Shown piece by piece: positions 1 through 8,787 of a stretch of DNA of 64,000 nt. Origin of the DNA: Mycobacterium sp. AZCC_0083 (GTDB lineage Bacteria; Actinomycetota; Actinomycetes; Mycobacteriales; Mycobacteriaceae). Numbering within the stretch: position 1 is the first letter of the stretch; each line of letters begins with the position of its first letter. The position numbers and the translations under genes were made by a program. Location of the stretch: the NCBI RefSeq assembly GCF_014202335.1, contig NZ_JACHGP010000008.1:364480-428479 (forward strand). Reading direction: 5' to 3'. The notes below the pieces were generated by a model. That model saw only the letters and a list, made by a program, of their open reading frames with translations. It did no database searches and was not told the origin of the DNA.

Positions 1-171
1 GATGCCCAGCAGCGCGTGTAAGAAGTCGTCGGCGTCGCGTGGCGCGTCGGTGCGGCGGTTGTCGTCGGCGGCCAGCTCGCGTACTGCGCGGGCCATGCCG
101 CTCAAGCCCAACAGATAGCCGATGAAGTTGCTCTGGTCGGCGAGTGCCTCGCGGGGGTTGGTCAGCGTCAT
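1..171 (-). CDS. Hypothetical protein, N-terminal part only
   Basis: The first 57 codons of a minus-strand gene that leaves the window on the left. It begins MTLTNPREALADQSNFIGYL. Its ATG (171-169) overlaps the TGA of the upstream gene (170-168) in an ATGA junction, so it is the next cistron after the prenyl synthase cluster and is probably translationally coupled to it. The visible part looks helical and moderately charged, with no signal peptide or recognisable motif. I do not recognise the family. Its value is contextual: it may be a fourth component of the shell/prenyl synthase cluster. Confidence 0.6.
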   Translation of the reverse strand, partial: MTLTNPREALADQSNFIGYLLGLSGMARAVRELAADDNRRTDAPRDADDFLHALLGI

Positions 172-626
172 GCGAACCCCTCGGGCCGGAGGCGGGCGAG
201 GATGGAGTCGTCTAGTCCGTGCCCGATGACGGCGTCGGCCAGCAGATCGGCCCACGCATCCGGCGTGGCGTTCGGAGCCGCAGGACCGTCGAGGACGTTG
301 AGGCTCACGGTCTCCCAGACTCGGCGAAGGTTCTCGACCGCTTCAGAATTGATGAGCCCGTCGCGCAGCTCCGCCCCGGCGGCGGTAGCCGCGTACCGAC
401 GGCCCTCGGCCACCAGCAGATCGTGCACACCGCGGGCGGCGGCGGGGTTGCCAAGCACCGCGCGGCGCGCGTGGAGGAGGAGCTCGAACACCGTCCGTTC
501 GGTTCCGTCGGCGGCGTCCGGAGGGGTCGGAAGCAGGTGCGGCGCCTGTTTCTCGACGAGATCGAGCGTGAGCTCCCTGACGCGTTCAAGCTCGGCCAGC
601 ATGCTGATCAGAACTTCGGGGGTCAT
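168..626 (-). CDS. Small helical protein of unknown function in the shell/prenyl synthase cluster
   Basis: A 152-residue protein, rich in Leu, Ala and Glu, predicted to be mostly alpha-helical (opening MTPEVLISMLAELERVRELT). It has no signal peptide, no clear membrane segment and no catalytic motif that I can see. Its ATG overlaps the stop of the prenyl synthase gene (ATGA, 626-623), and its own stop overlaps the next start in the same way, so it belongs to the same operon. By position it could be a cargo, adaptor or regulatory subunit of the compartment or of the synthase, but that is inference from context only. Confidence 0.65.
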   Translation of the reverse strand: MTPEVLISMLAELERVRELTLDLVEKQAPHLLPTPPDAADGTERTVFELLLHARRAVLGNPAAARGVHDLLVAEGRRYAATAAGAELRDGLINSEAVENLRRVWETVSLNVLDGPAAPNATPDAWADLLADAVIGHGLDDSILARLRPEGFA

Positions 627-1804
627 CGGGCACGCCCGTGTACGAATTCGACGAGACTCGAAAGGACGTCGCGATGGTGGCTCTTAGGCAGCCAGTCCAG
701 ATCAAGCAATACTCCCGCTGCCTCGCGGGCGTGTCGGGACGCGATGTCGCGGGCGTGCTTGAGCGAGCCGACGCGCTGCATCAGTTCGTAGAGCCAACGG
801 ATGTCATCGAGGCTCTTCGGGTCCGATGCATGGTGTCCGGCCAATTCCGCCGCGATCTCGGCACGTCCCTCGTGGGAGAGCTGGCCCCGGGCGGTGAGTC
901 GGTCCAACAGGTCGGTCAGTCCGAGCTCGCCGTCGGCGCCAGGGCGGCGCTTGGACAGGATCTGCACGGCGCGCGTTTGGTCACCGGGCTCGGCACATCG
1001 CAAGGCGTGCAACACCATTAGCGTGCGCTTGCCCTCCCAGAGGTCCCCGCCGATCTCCTTTCCGTAATCTTCCGGGTCGGCGCGAAGGTTCAGCAGGTCG
1101 TCGGTGATCTGGAAGGCCGCCCCGAGGTGCCGGCCGAACGACTCGAGCGGAGCAAGTCGCTCGGGTCCCGCGCCGGCGGCGATCGCACCGACCTGCAACG
1201 GCGTGATGAACGAGTACCAACTCGTTTTGAGTTCCACCATCTCGAGGTAGTCCGCGTCGGCCAGCCGCCAGGAGTTCGAGCGCACCCACTCGAGCTCGCG
1301 GGCCTGGCCCTCGACGGTTTGTCGCGTCATGTGCGCGACTGCCCGCAGGATGCGCAGCGCAGGCCCGAGCCCGACGCGTTCGACGTTGTCGAGCAGCGGC
1401 TGCAGCGATAGCGAGAGCATGGCGTCACCGACGTTGACGGCAATCGGGATGCCATGATCGATGTGCATCGTGGGTTTGCCACGGCGCCACCATGATTCAT
1501 CCTCGATGTCGTCGTGGATGAGAAAGGCGTTGTGGTAGAGCTCGAGCGTCGCCGCGGTCGGCAGGATGGCATCGAGGTGGCCGCCGAGCCCGAGGCAGGT
1601 CGCGATCGAGAGAGCGGGCCGCAGCGCCTTCCCGCCGCGGAGCGGGTAATCGAGGATCAGCTCCTGAAGTTGGCTTCGACCGTGGTCGGGTGCGTAGAGC
1701 CGGTTGAGCTCGCCGTCGCAGACGTGCCTGCACTCGGTGAGATAGTCCTCGAGTGCGTCAGGCGCGGTTGGGACTGACCGGGCCTCGGGCAGGGTGGAGG
1801 TCAT
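623..1804 (-). CDS. Polyprenyl diphosphate synthase family protein
   Basis: A 393-residue trans-isoprenyl diphosphate synthase. The first aspartate-rich motif is HDDIEDESWWRRGKPTMH at about residues 96-113, and the second is ITDDLLNLRAD at about 233. The preceding GGKALRPAL is the usual isopentenyl diphosphate binding region. Members condense isopentenyl diphosphate with allylic diphosphates; chain length cannot be read reliably here. The protein is longer than a typical 300-350 residue enzyme because of a C-terminal helical extension of roughly 80 residues. It lies 21 bases after the shell-like gene and is coupled to the next small gene. Prenyl synthases are known cargo enzymes of family 2B encapsulins, which fits the neighbouring shell-like gene. 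The N-terminus is short and not obviously a long disordered cargo-loading segment. Confidence 0.85.
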   Translation of the reverse strand: MTSTLPEARSVPTAPDALEDYLTECRHVCDGELNRLYAPDHGRSQLQELILDYPLRGGKALRPALSIATCLGLGGHLDAILPTAATLELYHNAFLIHDDIEDESWWRRGKPTMHIDHGIPIAVNVGDAMLSLSLQPLLDNVERVGLGPALRILRAVAHMTRQTVEGQARELEWVRSNSWRLADADYLEMVELKTSWYSFITPLQVGAIAAGAGPERLAPLESFGRHLGAAFQITDDLLNLRADPEDYGKEIGGDLWEGKRTLMVLHALRCAEPGDQTRAVQILSKRRPGADGELGLTDLLDRLTARGQLSHEGRAEIAAELAGHHASDPKSLDDIRWLYELMQRVGSLKHARDIASRHAREAAGVLLDLDWLPKSHHRDVLSSLVEFVHGRAR

Positions 1805-1825
1805 GACGCGGTGGCGACGAGATCG

Positions 1826-2626
1826 TCACGGCTCTAGGAGCACGACGACGCCGGCGGTGTCCTTGATTCTCGTGACGTAGCGGATTTGGACACTCATTCC
1901 GATGCTTCCGGAGGCGTTTTCGCCGTCGACCTCCAGGCTGGGCAGAGCGCTGACCGCGAGGTCCACCGGCTCCTCGCCGGGGGAGGCATCCGCGGCAGCT
2001 CCGTGAGCGATGCGCTGCCGCCGTCCGATCAGGATCATGCGAACTTTGTGCAAATCCGATCCCTTGTTGGGCGCGGTGGGTTTCAGCACCGCCAACTGCG
2101 TGGCACGGTGCAGCGAGTTGATGTTGGCGGCGGACAGGATGTAGTCCAGCACCGGGTAGCTGCCAAGTGTGAACGCGTTGAGCGCCTTGAGCCCGTCGGT
2201 GTTGGTAATCAGGCAGGACGGCGCCCGGTACCCGGCATCCTCGACTTTTGCCCTGGCGTCGATGAGGAAATTCATGAGGTCCAGCGTGGTAGTGGACGTG
2301 AGAGGAACGGAGGGGCTGGAACTCGCCAACGCGTTCAGCACCGTCGCGTCGACACTCGCGGCGAGATCCGCCGACTTCGCCATCACCTCGGCCAGGAGAG
2401 CGTCCGGCGTTGGAGACCCTAGTTGGGCGAGTGTGGCATTAAACGGTTCATCGTCGAGCGCGAGGTTGAGGAACCCCGGACCGTTGACGATGTCGTTGGA
2501 CACCTTGTTCTGACCGGGATCGCCTGTGTCCCAATGCGGGATGGCCTGCCAGGCGATGCTGGTCTGCTCGAAGGTTTCCGCCACTTCCCGGTCGGCTATG
2601 GCCAGCCGTTCTGCGCTCACGTACAT
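1826..2626 (-). CDS. Probable HK97-fold, encapsulin-like shell protein
   Basis: A 266-residue protein starting MYVSAERLAIADREVAETFE, with a good G-rich ribosome binding site (GGGGGG) before its ATG. There is no signal peptide or membrane segment. The middle (about residues 118-175) reads like the P-domain of HK97-fold capsid and encapsulin proteins: a long helix (LIDARAKVEDAGYRAP), then a strand and an NTDGLKAL segment. The C-terminus ends in alternating hydrophobic strands (IRYVTRIKDTAGVVVLLEP), as in the A-domain of that fold. The length matches family 1 encapsulins (about 265), not the longer family 2B shells that carry a cyclic-nucleotide-binding domain. The neighbouring prenyl synthase is a known encapsulin cargo class. 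The fold assignment is my inference from pattern and context; an unrelated cytosolic protein remains possible. Confidence 0.45.
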   Translation of the reverse strand: MYVSAERLAIADREVAETFEQTSIAWQAIPHWDTGDPGQNKVSNDIVNGPGFLNLALDDEPFNATLAQLGSPTPDALLAEVMAKSADLAASVDATVLNALASSSPSVPLTSTTTLDLMNFLIDARAKVEDAGYRAPSCLITNTDGLKALNAFTLGSYPVLDYILSAANINSLHRATQLAVLKPTAPNKGSDLHKVRMILIGRRQRIAHGAAADASPGEEPVDLAVSALPSLEVDGENASGSIGMSVQIRYVTRIKDTAGVVVLLEP

Positions 2627-2686
2627 GACTAGAACCCCCCAGGTCGAATGTGGTTCAAATCATCGCAGACAGCATGGTTACGCGTG

Positions 2687-5600
2687 TCATTTCTGAAGGA
2701 GCACGACGTCTTGACCAGGAGTCATCTCGCCTCGGGTCACCGCGTCGCAGTGCGCCAGATGCAGGGGGGCGACCGGGTCGTCCGGCAGCAAGTCGCGGCA
2801 TCGTTCGAAGGCGGCCCGCGCTCCATCGGCGTCGCCGTCGTCGAACAGTGCAAAGGCTTCGTCGAAGGCGGACTGCGCGGCCCGCTTGGCATCGCGAAGC
2901 TGCGTCGGGTCCTCGTCGTATACCTCGTAGATCGTCACTGGTCGGCGCCGGTTAACCACCATGACCCGCTCCATGCGGCGGATGTCGAACTCGTCGCCGT
3001 TGGGGAGGCGTTTGCGGGTCGTATCGGAGACGAGCATCGCCGAGCCGTACCGCTTGGTGGTGCTTTCTATGCGCGCGGCGAGGTTTACTGCATCGCCGAT
3101 GATGGTCAGCACCATGCGATTCACGCCGCCGACGAGCCCGACCCCGACCCGCCCGGTGTTGATGCCGATTCCTGCCCGCAACTCCACGGAGCCGAGGGCC
3201 CGCCGCTCCTCGTTGTGCTCGCGCAGCGAGCGCAGCATGGCGAGTCCTGCGCGGATGGCGTCCGGCTCCGATTCGAAGACCGCGACGATCTCGTCGCCGC
3301 GCACGTCTTGGATCATTCCGTTGCAGCTGATGATCGGCATCTCCACGGCCCGCAGGAATCCCATGGCCAAGCTGCTGGCCTCCGACACGTCCATGTCCTC
3401 GAGCATGGTCGTGAAGCCGCGGATGTCGCTGATGAGGACCGTCATCTCGCGATCGACCCGGTAGCCGCTGCGGACGCGGCGAAGGTCGTCGATGTCGAGG
3501 ATGCGCAGCAGTTCGTTGGGCACGAACCGCGATTGCACGTCCATCAGGGACTGCCGGTACTCATCGGCGTCCCGCAACCGGTCCTCGAGCTGGAAGTTCC
3601 ACAACGGCGCGGCGGCCTGGGCGCACAGGAAAGCCACTGCCTCCTCGTGGTCGGCCGTGAAGCGCCTGCCCGACTCGTCCTGCTCGGCGTAGATCACGCC
3701 AATTGTCTTGTTCTGCACCGTTATCGGAACAGCAAGGGTGGACGACGTCGTCGTTTGAGGCTGATGTCGTGCGGGTGGTCGGTTGCCTAGGCGGACCGGA
3801 TCGCCCGCGACGACGACGGGGGAACCCCTGTCCACGACGCGGCGGACGATGGTCTCGTCGTAGGGCACCGCGGTCCAGGGCCCATCGACCGTCGTGGTGT
3901 CGCCGCGCTCGCGGACGGCGCGGACCATGAGGTGTTCGGCTTCGCCGGTGAGGAACAGAACGCGGCCCGCACCGGTGGTGTCCACGACTGTGCCGAGCAT
4001 GATGTTGGCCAAGTCGTCGGGGGTCCGCGCTGCCGACAGCGCACGCACCAGGTGATGCGCGCTGATCTGGTCGATACCCGCGGAGTCGGCCTGGACGAGA
4101 TCACGGCTGAGTAGCCACGGATGTGCCCGCGCAAGCCGGTCCGTGCGCACAATCAGACCTTGGCTCAAAAACCGCTGGTACGCCGACCGAAGCATGTGCT
4201 CACTGAGCGTCGCCCGACCCGTCTGGGAGTAGAGGGCGGCGGCCTCCTCGCGGGCTAGTGCGCCGATCAGGGGCAGCTGATGATCCTCCGCAAGCCCCAT
4301 GGCCTGATCGAGGTAACGCTCCGCATCGCGGTGCTTACCGCGTGCTCGCGCCCACGTTCCCTCGATCAACGCACACGGTGCCGCATAGTTTGCCGGCGCA
4401 CCCGCCGCCCACTTGCGATGCATCGTCAGCGTCTTGCGCACGAGATGCCGCGTCGAGCGGTCGTTCGGCGCGGCGTGAATTCTGCTCAGGGAGCTGATCA
4501 TGTACACGAGTTGCCAGATCGCGGTCCCTGCCATTCCACCGACGTGCTCGATGGCCTCGTCCGTGGCGGCGGCCGCGCCTGGATAGTCACCGGACCAGAA
4601 GTGAAGACCGAGTTTCTGAGTCGCGGCTGCGCTCAGAGCCACCTCGTCGCCCTCGCGCTTGGCCGCAGGCAGTACTTCACGCTCGTCGTAGCCGCTCTCG
4701 CCGGCGAGCAGGAAGGGATCTTCGCTGCGTCCCATCAAGTTGAGGCAGAACTGGTGGGTGGCCTGGCAAAGCCTGCGGGGCACCGGCTGCGCACGAATCT
4801 CGGGGATGAGGGACTGGGCGAGGGCGTCGATCTCCGTAAGCGGGCGACCGGCAAAGAATGACTGTGAGAGCAGGGCCGCGACCAGGAATCCAGCGTATTC
4901 CTGGTCGCCTTGGTCAAGCGCCTCCGCGACGGCATCGCGCAGCTGGCCCAGCCCATCGCGGAGCGGGTGTCGCCAATGGCGGATGAAATTCAGGTACAAG
5001 AACAAAGTCTCCGGCCGTGCCTCGCGGAAGTCCGCCCGCTCCGTGAGCAGCAGACCGACCTCGCCGAAGCGCTGGCTGCCCGCTCTGTCGCCGGTCATCA
5101 CCAACAGAAGCCCATAACTGGCGAGCACGAGTGGCGAGGAAGGGGTGTGGCCGTACTCGAGGGCGAGGTCGAGCTGCTTGCGCACGACCAGGGGAAAGAT
5201 GTTGGGCCGGATGATGTAGGACATGCTGCGTAGCTCGGCGAGAATCCGCTGGATCTCGATGACCCGCCGATCCTCGCAGTGAGGTAGCTCGAGCAGCCGT
5301 TCGTTGGTCCAACGGCTCATCGAGAGCTTCATCCGTGCTAGCGCGATGGCCATTCTTGGTTTGCCTGGATCGGGTGGCAGCGGCTCGCCGAGCTCGTCGA
5401 GCGCTCGGAGTCCGGTTTCGAGCGCCTCCTTGAGGCGGTTCTGTGCCACCCGCCCCTTGAGTCTGAGGTAGGCGAGTCGCGCGCGGTCGGCAGGGTCGTG
5501 CAGGAATTCCTCGGCCTCATCGAGCAATTCGTGTAGCGCCGCCACGTCACCCACCAACATGGCGGCATCCGCGGCGTCGAGCTGCAGCTCACGGGCCAGC

Positions 5601-7087
5601 GGCAACTCGACTGTCCAGCGCTGCTCGCCAAGCAAGTCCAGACCGTTGCGGCAGTAGTCGAGGGCAAGCGGAAAGGATGCCTGCGCCCGCGCCTTGAGTG
5701 CCGCGCGGCGCAGCACCTCGACGAACCGGATCCGCTCGTCGTCGTCGGCGAGCCCTCGGCCTCCGATGCCGACGTGGCGGGCGGCCTCGAAGAGCCGGTC
5801 GTCCCCGAGCGCGACCAGCCGCCGGCCGATCCGAAGATGCGTTTCGCGCTGGGCGTCAGCGGAGATGCCTTCCCGCGCCACCTCGGCCACTCGGTCGTGG
5901 CTGAATCGGTAGCGGGCGTCGCGGCTGATCGCGTTGGTGATTCGTTGGCCACGGCTGTCGAGGGCTTCGAGCAGGCGAAGCTCGAGGGCCGACCAGACCG
6001 CGTGGACTACCACGTCGGGCGGTTGCGCCGCCGCCACCGCGGCGTCGGCGAGATCGAACTCGCCACCGATGCACGTCAGCGAGGTCAACACGTCCCTGTC
6101 GATAGGGCTCAGCTGGTCGAGGTATCGGCCGAGGAACTCCGCGGCCGTCGCCGTGACCTCGATTGACGAGAGCACGCGCAAGTCCCAACTCGGGTGTCCG
6201 CCTGGGCCGACCGGGATAAGGGCGCCTTCTTGTTGTGCGCGGTACAGCAGCTGACGGACGTGAAGAGGATTTCCGTCGGTCCGATGGTGGAATTCGCTGG
6301 CCACGTCGCCGAGCTCCACACCCTGGCCGCTCACCGCAGCGAGCAGCTCCTCGACGTCATCGCGGGACAGCGGGTTGAGCTCGATCGGACGGAGCGTCGC
6401 GGAGGTGAGACCCGCTGCGCCCGGGTCGAACTCACCCGCTCGGTGCGCACCGAGGAACAACACGTTGCGAGGCGATACCGTCAACAGTTCCGACAGCAGC
6501 AGCAACGTGTCTCGATCGGCCCACTGAAGGTCGTCGATCGCTAGGACCACCGGCCGATAGGAAGCGGTGTCCGACACGAGCCGGATAACGGCGCGGTGCA
6601 GTCGGCGGCGAGCGTCGGCTGCATCGAGGTCGGCCACGTGCGAGACTTCGCCAAGCACTTGGGCCAGGCCGGGCACGAGCTCGCTGAGGACACCGGCGAG
6701 TGTTGACGCCCCACTGACCAGGCCCGCATGCCAGCGGGCCCGCTCAGCCGGGCCGGTGGCCTCCATGGTGCGGATGAGCGAACCGAGGGCGTCGCCCAAC
6801 GCCGAGTACGGTGCGGGCGCGCCGTCGCGGCATCTGCCGTAGGCGAAAACGCAGTCGCGCCCGGCGACCTCGGCGCCGAAGGCCTGCATGAGGGTCGACT
6901 TACCCACGCCGGGAACCCCACTGAGAAGGACGCATCCTCCGTCGACGCGTCCGGCCGCTTCAATGGCTTCGCGGAGTTCCGCTATCTCCTCCCGCCGGTC
7001 GACCACACGGCCGTCGAAGTCGAGTACCGGAGTCGTCACGGCATGCCGCCCACCGTCGTGCGCGCCTCCCTCCGCACGACAGGCCAC
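2687..7087 (-). CDS. AAA ATPase/TPR/GAF protein with class III adenylate/guanylate cyclase domain
   Basis: A large multidomain regulator (up to 1466 residues). An N-terminal STAND-type ATPase has Walker A GVPGVGKST (about residue 58) and Walker B-like VVLAIDDLQWAD (about 180). A long helical TPR-like middle follows, then a GAF-like domain (about 1035-1190) and a class III cyclase domain (about 1215-1400). In the cyclase, the first metal Asp is in LISDIRGFT, the second in RGDEIVAVF, and the purine/transition-state region is IIGDAVNLAARIE. The Lys normally four residues before the GD aspartate is Asp here, so substrate choice or activity is uncertain. The furthest start is a GTG at 7087; a GTG at 7039, just before TTPVLDF, is an equally plausible start, and neither has a clear ribosome binding site. 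The stop is 60 bases before the shell-like gene on the same strand, so they may share a transcript. Confidence 0.85.
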   Translation of the reverse strand: MACRAEGGAHDGGRHAVTTPVLDFDGRVVDRREEIAELREAIEAAGRVDGGCVLLSGVPGVGKSTLMQAFGAEVAGRDCVFAYGRCRDGAPAPYSALGDALGSLIRTMEATGPAERARWHAGLVSGASTLAGVLSELVPGLAQVLGEVSHVADLDAADARRRLHRAVIRLVSDTASYRPVVLAIDDLQWADRDTLLLLSELLTVSPRNVLFLGAHRAGEFDPGAAGLTSATLRPIELNPLSRDDVEELLAAVSGQGVELGDVASEFHHRTDGNPLHVRQLLYRAQQEGALIPVGPGGHPSWDLRVLSSIEVTATAAEFLGRYLDQLSPIDRDVLTSLTCIGGEFDLADAAVAAAQPPDVVVHAVWSALELRLLEALDSRGQRITNAISRDARYRFSHDRVAEVAREGISADAQRETHLRIGRRLVALGDDRLFEAARHVGIGGRGLADDDERIRFVEVLRRAALKARAQASFPLALDYCRNGLDLLGEQRWTVELPLARELQLDAADAAMLVGDVAALHELLDEAEEFLHDPADRARLAYLRLKGRVAQNRLKEALETGLRALDELGEPLPPDPGKPRMAIALARMKLSMSRWTNERLLELPHCEDRRVIEIQRILAELRSMSYIIRPNIFPLVVRKQLDLALEYGHTPSSPLVLASYGLLLVMTGDRAGSQRFGEVGLLLTERADFREARPETLFLYLNFIRHWRHPLRDGLGQLRDAVAEALDQGDQEYAGFLVAALLSQSFFAGRPLTEIDALAQSLIPEIRAQPVPRRLCQATHQFCLNLMGRSEDPFLLAGESGYDEREVLPAAKREGDEVALSAAATQKLGLHFWSGDYPGAAAATDEAIEHVGGMAGTAIWQLVYMISSLSRIHAAPNDRSTRHLVRKTLTMHRKWAAGAPANYAAPCALIEGTWARARGKHRDAERYLDQAMGLAEDHQLPLIGALAREEAAALYSQTGRATLSEHMLRSAYQRFLSQGLIVRTDRLARAHPWLLSRDLVQADSAGIDQISAHHLVRALSAARTPDDLANIMLGTVVDTTGAGRVLFLTGEAEHLMVRAVRERGDTTTVDGPWTAVPYDETIVRRVVDRGSPVVVAGDPVRLGNRPPARHQPQTTTSSTLAVPITVQNKTIGVIYAEQDESGRRFTADHEEAVAFLCAQAAAPLWNFQLEDRLRDADEYRQSLMDVQSRFVPNELLRILDIDDLRRVRSGYRVDREMTVLISDIRGFTTMLEDMDVSEASSLAMGFLRAVEMPIISCNGMIQDVRGDEIVAVFESEPDAIRAGLAMLRSLREHNEERRALGSVELRAGIGINTGRVGVGLVGGVNRMVLTIIGDAVNLAARIESTTKRYGSAMLVSDTTRKRLPNGDEFDIRRMERVMVVNRRRPVTIYEVYDEDPTQLRDAKRAAQSAFDEAFALFDDGDADGARAAFERCRDLLPDDPVAPLHLAHCDAVTRGEMTPGQDVVLLQK

Positions 7088-7217
7088 GGGGATCGCAAGG
7101 TGCGCATGCCGGGTCCCCCTCTTGCCGAACAGTCAGCTCATCGTAGTGACGGGATGAACCCAACGCGGGCTGGATGAGTGAGATCTGGGTGATCTCTTCG
7201 AAGGCAAACTGACGCTC

Positions 7218-7338
7218 GTGTTAGTGGCGACGGGGGGCCGTGGTCGTCGAGGAAGGCTTCCGACAGGCCTTCGCCTCCGGGCCCGACCTCGACTTCCTCC
7301 GCGCGCTGGTGCCCTACGTCTGGGCGCGGTGGCGCTGA
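7218..7338 (+). pseudogene. Possible 3' remnant of a lost gene
   Basis: Inside the 305-base gap between the cyclase gene and eccB4 is a short open stretch in one plus-strand frame, preceded by a stop (TAG at about 7218) and ending with TGA at 7338. It reads VVVEEGFRQAFASGPDLDFL followed by RALVPYVWARWR, which resembles the amphipathic tail of a real protein more than random frame. No start codon with a ribosome binding site is present. It may be the end of a deleted gene. The rest of the gap shows nothing I can support other than the GGGGG ribosome binding site just before eccB4. Confidence 0.3.
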
Positions 7339-7392
7339 ATTCAGTGCTCCGGCGGGCCCTCCAGCGAGGTTAGGCTCGATGCCGGGGGACTG

Positions 7393-8787
7393 ATGGCCGA
7401 TCAACCGACCACCCGGCTTGCCGCGAGTGGTCATCGCTTTCTGATGCGGCGCATGGAACATGCGTTGGTGCGCAGAAACATTGCAATGCACGACGATCCG
7501 CTGCGCGCTCAATCTCTGTCACTGGCGGCGGGATGCGTCCTCGCGGTGATCGCGGTCGCGGCGTGTGCGATCTTGGCGTTCGTCAGGCCGCAGGGCAGCC
7601 TGGGCAGCGCGCCGATCGTCATGGCTCGCGATTCCGGTGCGCTCTACGTGCGGCTCGACGACGTGCTGCACCCGGTCCCGAACCTCGCGTCGGCCCGCAT
7701 GATCGCCCGATCGGCGGCCAACCCCGTCGTGGTCGCAGAGGCGACCATCGCGAGCGCGCAGCGGGGCCCGGCGATGGGCATTCCCGGTGCGCCAGCGGCG
7801 ATCGGTGCACCGCTGGCAGCGCCGTCGTGGATGGTGTGCGACACCGATCGCACCGTCGTGATCGTCGGCGCCGAGACCTCGGCCACCGACAGGTTCGACG
7901 ATGCGCGCAGCGTCCTGGTGGCCCCGCGCGGCGAGGGCCCCGCCACGACCTATCTGCTCTACGACGGTCGGCGTGCCGAGGTGGACCTCCGCAACCCGGC
8001 AGTGGTGCGTGCCCTTCGCCTCGAAGGCGTTGTCCCTGTGTTGGTTTCGCGGGCACTGCTCGACACCCTGCCCGAGGTCCCGGCGATCGCTGCGCCGGTC
8101 GTTGATGGCGCCGGTGCCGCTGGGCCCCGATCGTTGGAGGGAGTCCCAGTCGGTGCCGTCGTGCGCGTGGTGCGCGCCGACGCCACCGACTACTACGCCG
8201 TCCTGCGCGAGGGGGTGCAACGGATCGGCGAGGTGGCCGCCGACCTCATCAGGTTCACCTACCGGGGCCTCGACGGCGTGCCTGTCGTCGCGCCGTCGGC
8301 GATCGCGCGGACCAGCGCCGTCGACGGGCTGGCCGTCGGGCACCTCCCGCAACGCGCCCGCGAGCCGGTAGGAGCCGACGGTTCCGCAGCGGTGTGCGTG
8401 CTGTGGCATGCCGACCGGGTCGACGATCGGTCGCGCAGTGTCGTGCTGACAGGGAAGCCGCCGATCAGCGCCGTTGGGATGACGAGCCTCGCCCAGGCCG
8501 ATGGCGACGGACCGAACGTCGACGCCGTGGTCGTTCCTGCGGGTCGCGCCGTCGACGCCAGGGCCGCCGCGATCATCGGGGACGACGGGACGTCCGGTCC
8601 GCGGTATCTGGTCAGCGACATGGGCGTGGTGTACGGCATTCACGATGACGACGTGGCGTCCCACCTCGGTCTCGCCGGCCCGCCTGTGTCGGCCCCGTGG
8701 CCGATTCTCGCGGCGCTGCCGCGGGGACCGGAACTGAGCACCGAGGCGGCCTCAGTCGTGCGCGACGGGCTGGCGGCGCCGTCGTAG
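7393..8787 (+). CDS. eccB4: ESX-4 type VII secretion protein EccB4
   Basis: A 464-residue EccB-family core component of the ESX-4 membrane complex. The N-terminus carries the family's cytosolic motif region (TTRLAASGHRFLMRRMEHAL), followed by one transmembrane helix at about residues 38-60 (LAAGCVLAVIAVAACAILAF) and a large periplasmic domain, with a Cys pair near residues 150 and 337. The ATG at 7393 has GGGGG ten bases upstream. The gene converges on mycP4 and the two overlap by 36 bases. The order and orientation eccB4, mycP4, eccD4, eccC4 match the M. tuberculosis Rv3450c-Rv3447c arrangement, supporting ESX-4 rather than another ESX paralogue. Confidence 0.93.
   Translation: MADQPTTRLAASGHRFLMRRMEHALVRRNIAMHDDPLRAQSLSLAAGCVLAVIAVAACAILAFVRPQGSLGSAPIVMARDSGALYVRLDDVLHPVPNLASARMIARSAANPVVVAEATIASAQRGPAMGIPGAPAAIGAPLAAPSWMVCDTDRTVVIVGAETSATDRFDDARSVLVAPRGEGPATTYLLYDGRRAEVDLRNPAVVRALRLEGVVPVLVSRALLDTLPEVPAIAAPVVDGAGAAGPRSLEGVPVGAVVRVVRADATDYYAVLREGVQRIGEVAADLIRFTYRGLDGVPVVAPSAIARTSAVDGLAVGHLPQRAREPVGADGSAAVCVLWHADRVDDRSRSVVLTGKPPISAVGMTSLAQADGDGPNVDAVVVPAGRAVDARAAAIIGDDGTSGPRYLVSDMGVVYGIHDDDVASHLGLAGPPVSAPWPILAALPRGPELSTEAASVVRDGLAAPS

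Noticed and set aside
2648..3790. 380-codon open frame on the plus strand opposite the cyclase gene
   Set aside because: Long only because of high GC codon use on the other strand. Composition rich in His, Asp and Arg with no domain; the minus-strand cyclase motifs are unambiguous.
7138..7512. 124-codon minus-strand frame spanning the gap before eccB4
   Set aside because: Overlaps the eccB4 start region and its sequence resembles no protein; the gap is short and probably non-coding.
7519..8664. 381-codon minus-strand frame opposite eccB4
   Set aside because: Arg/His-rich shadow with no motif; eccB4 on the plus strand has clear family features.
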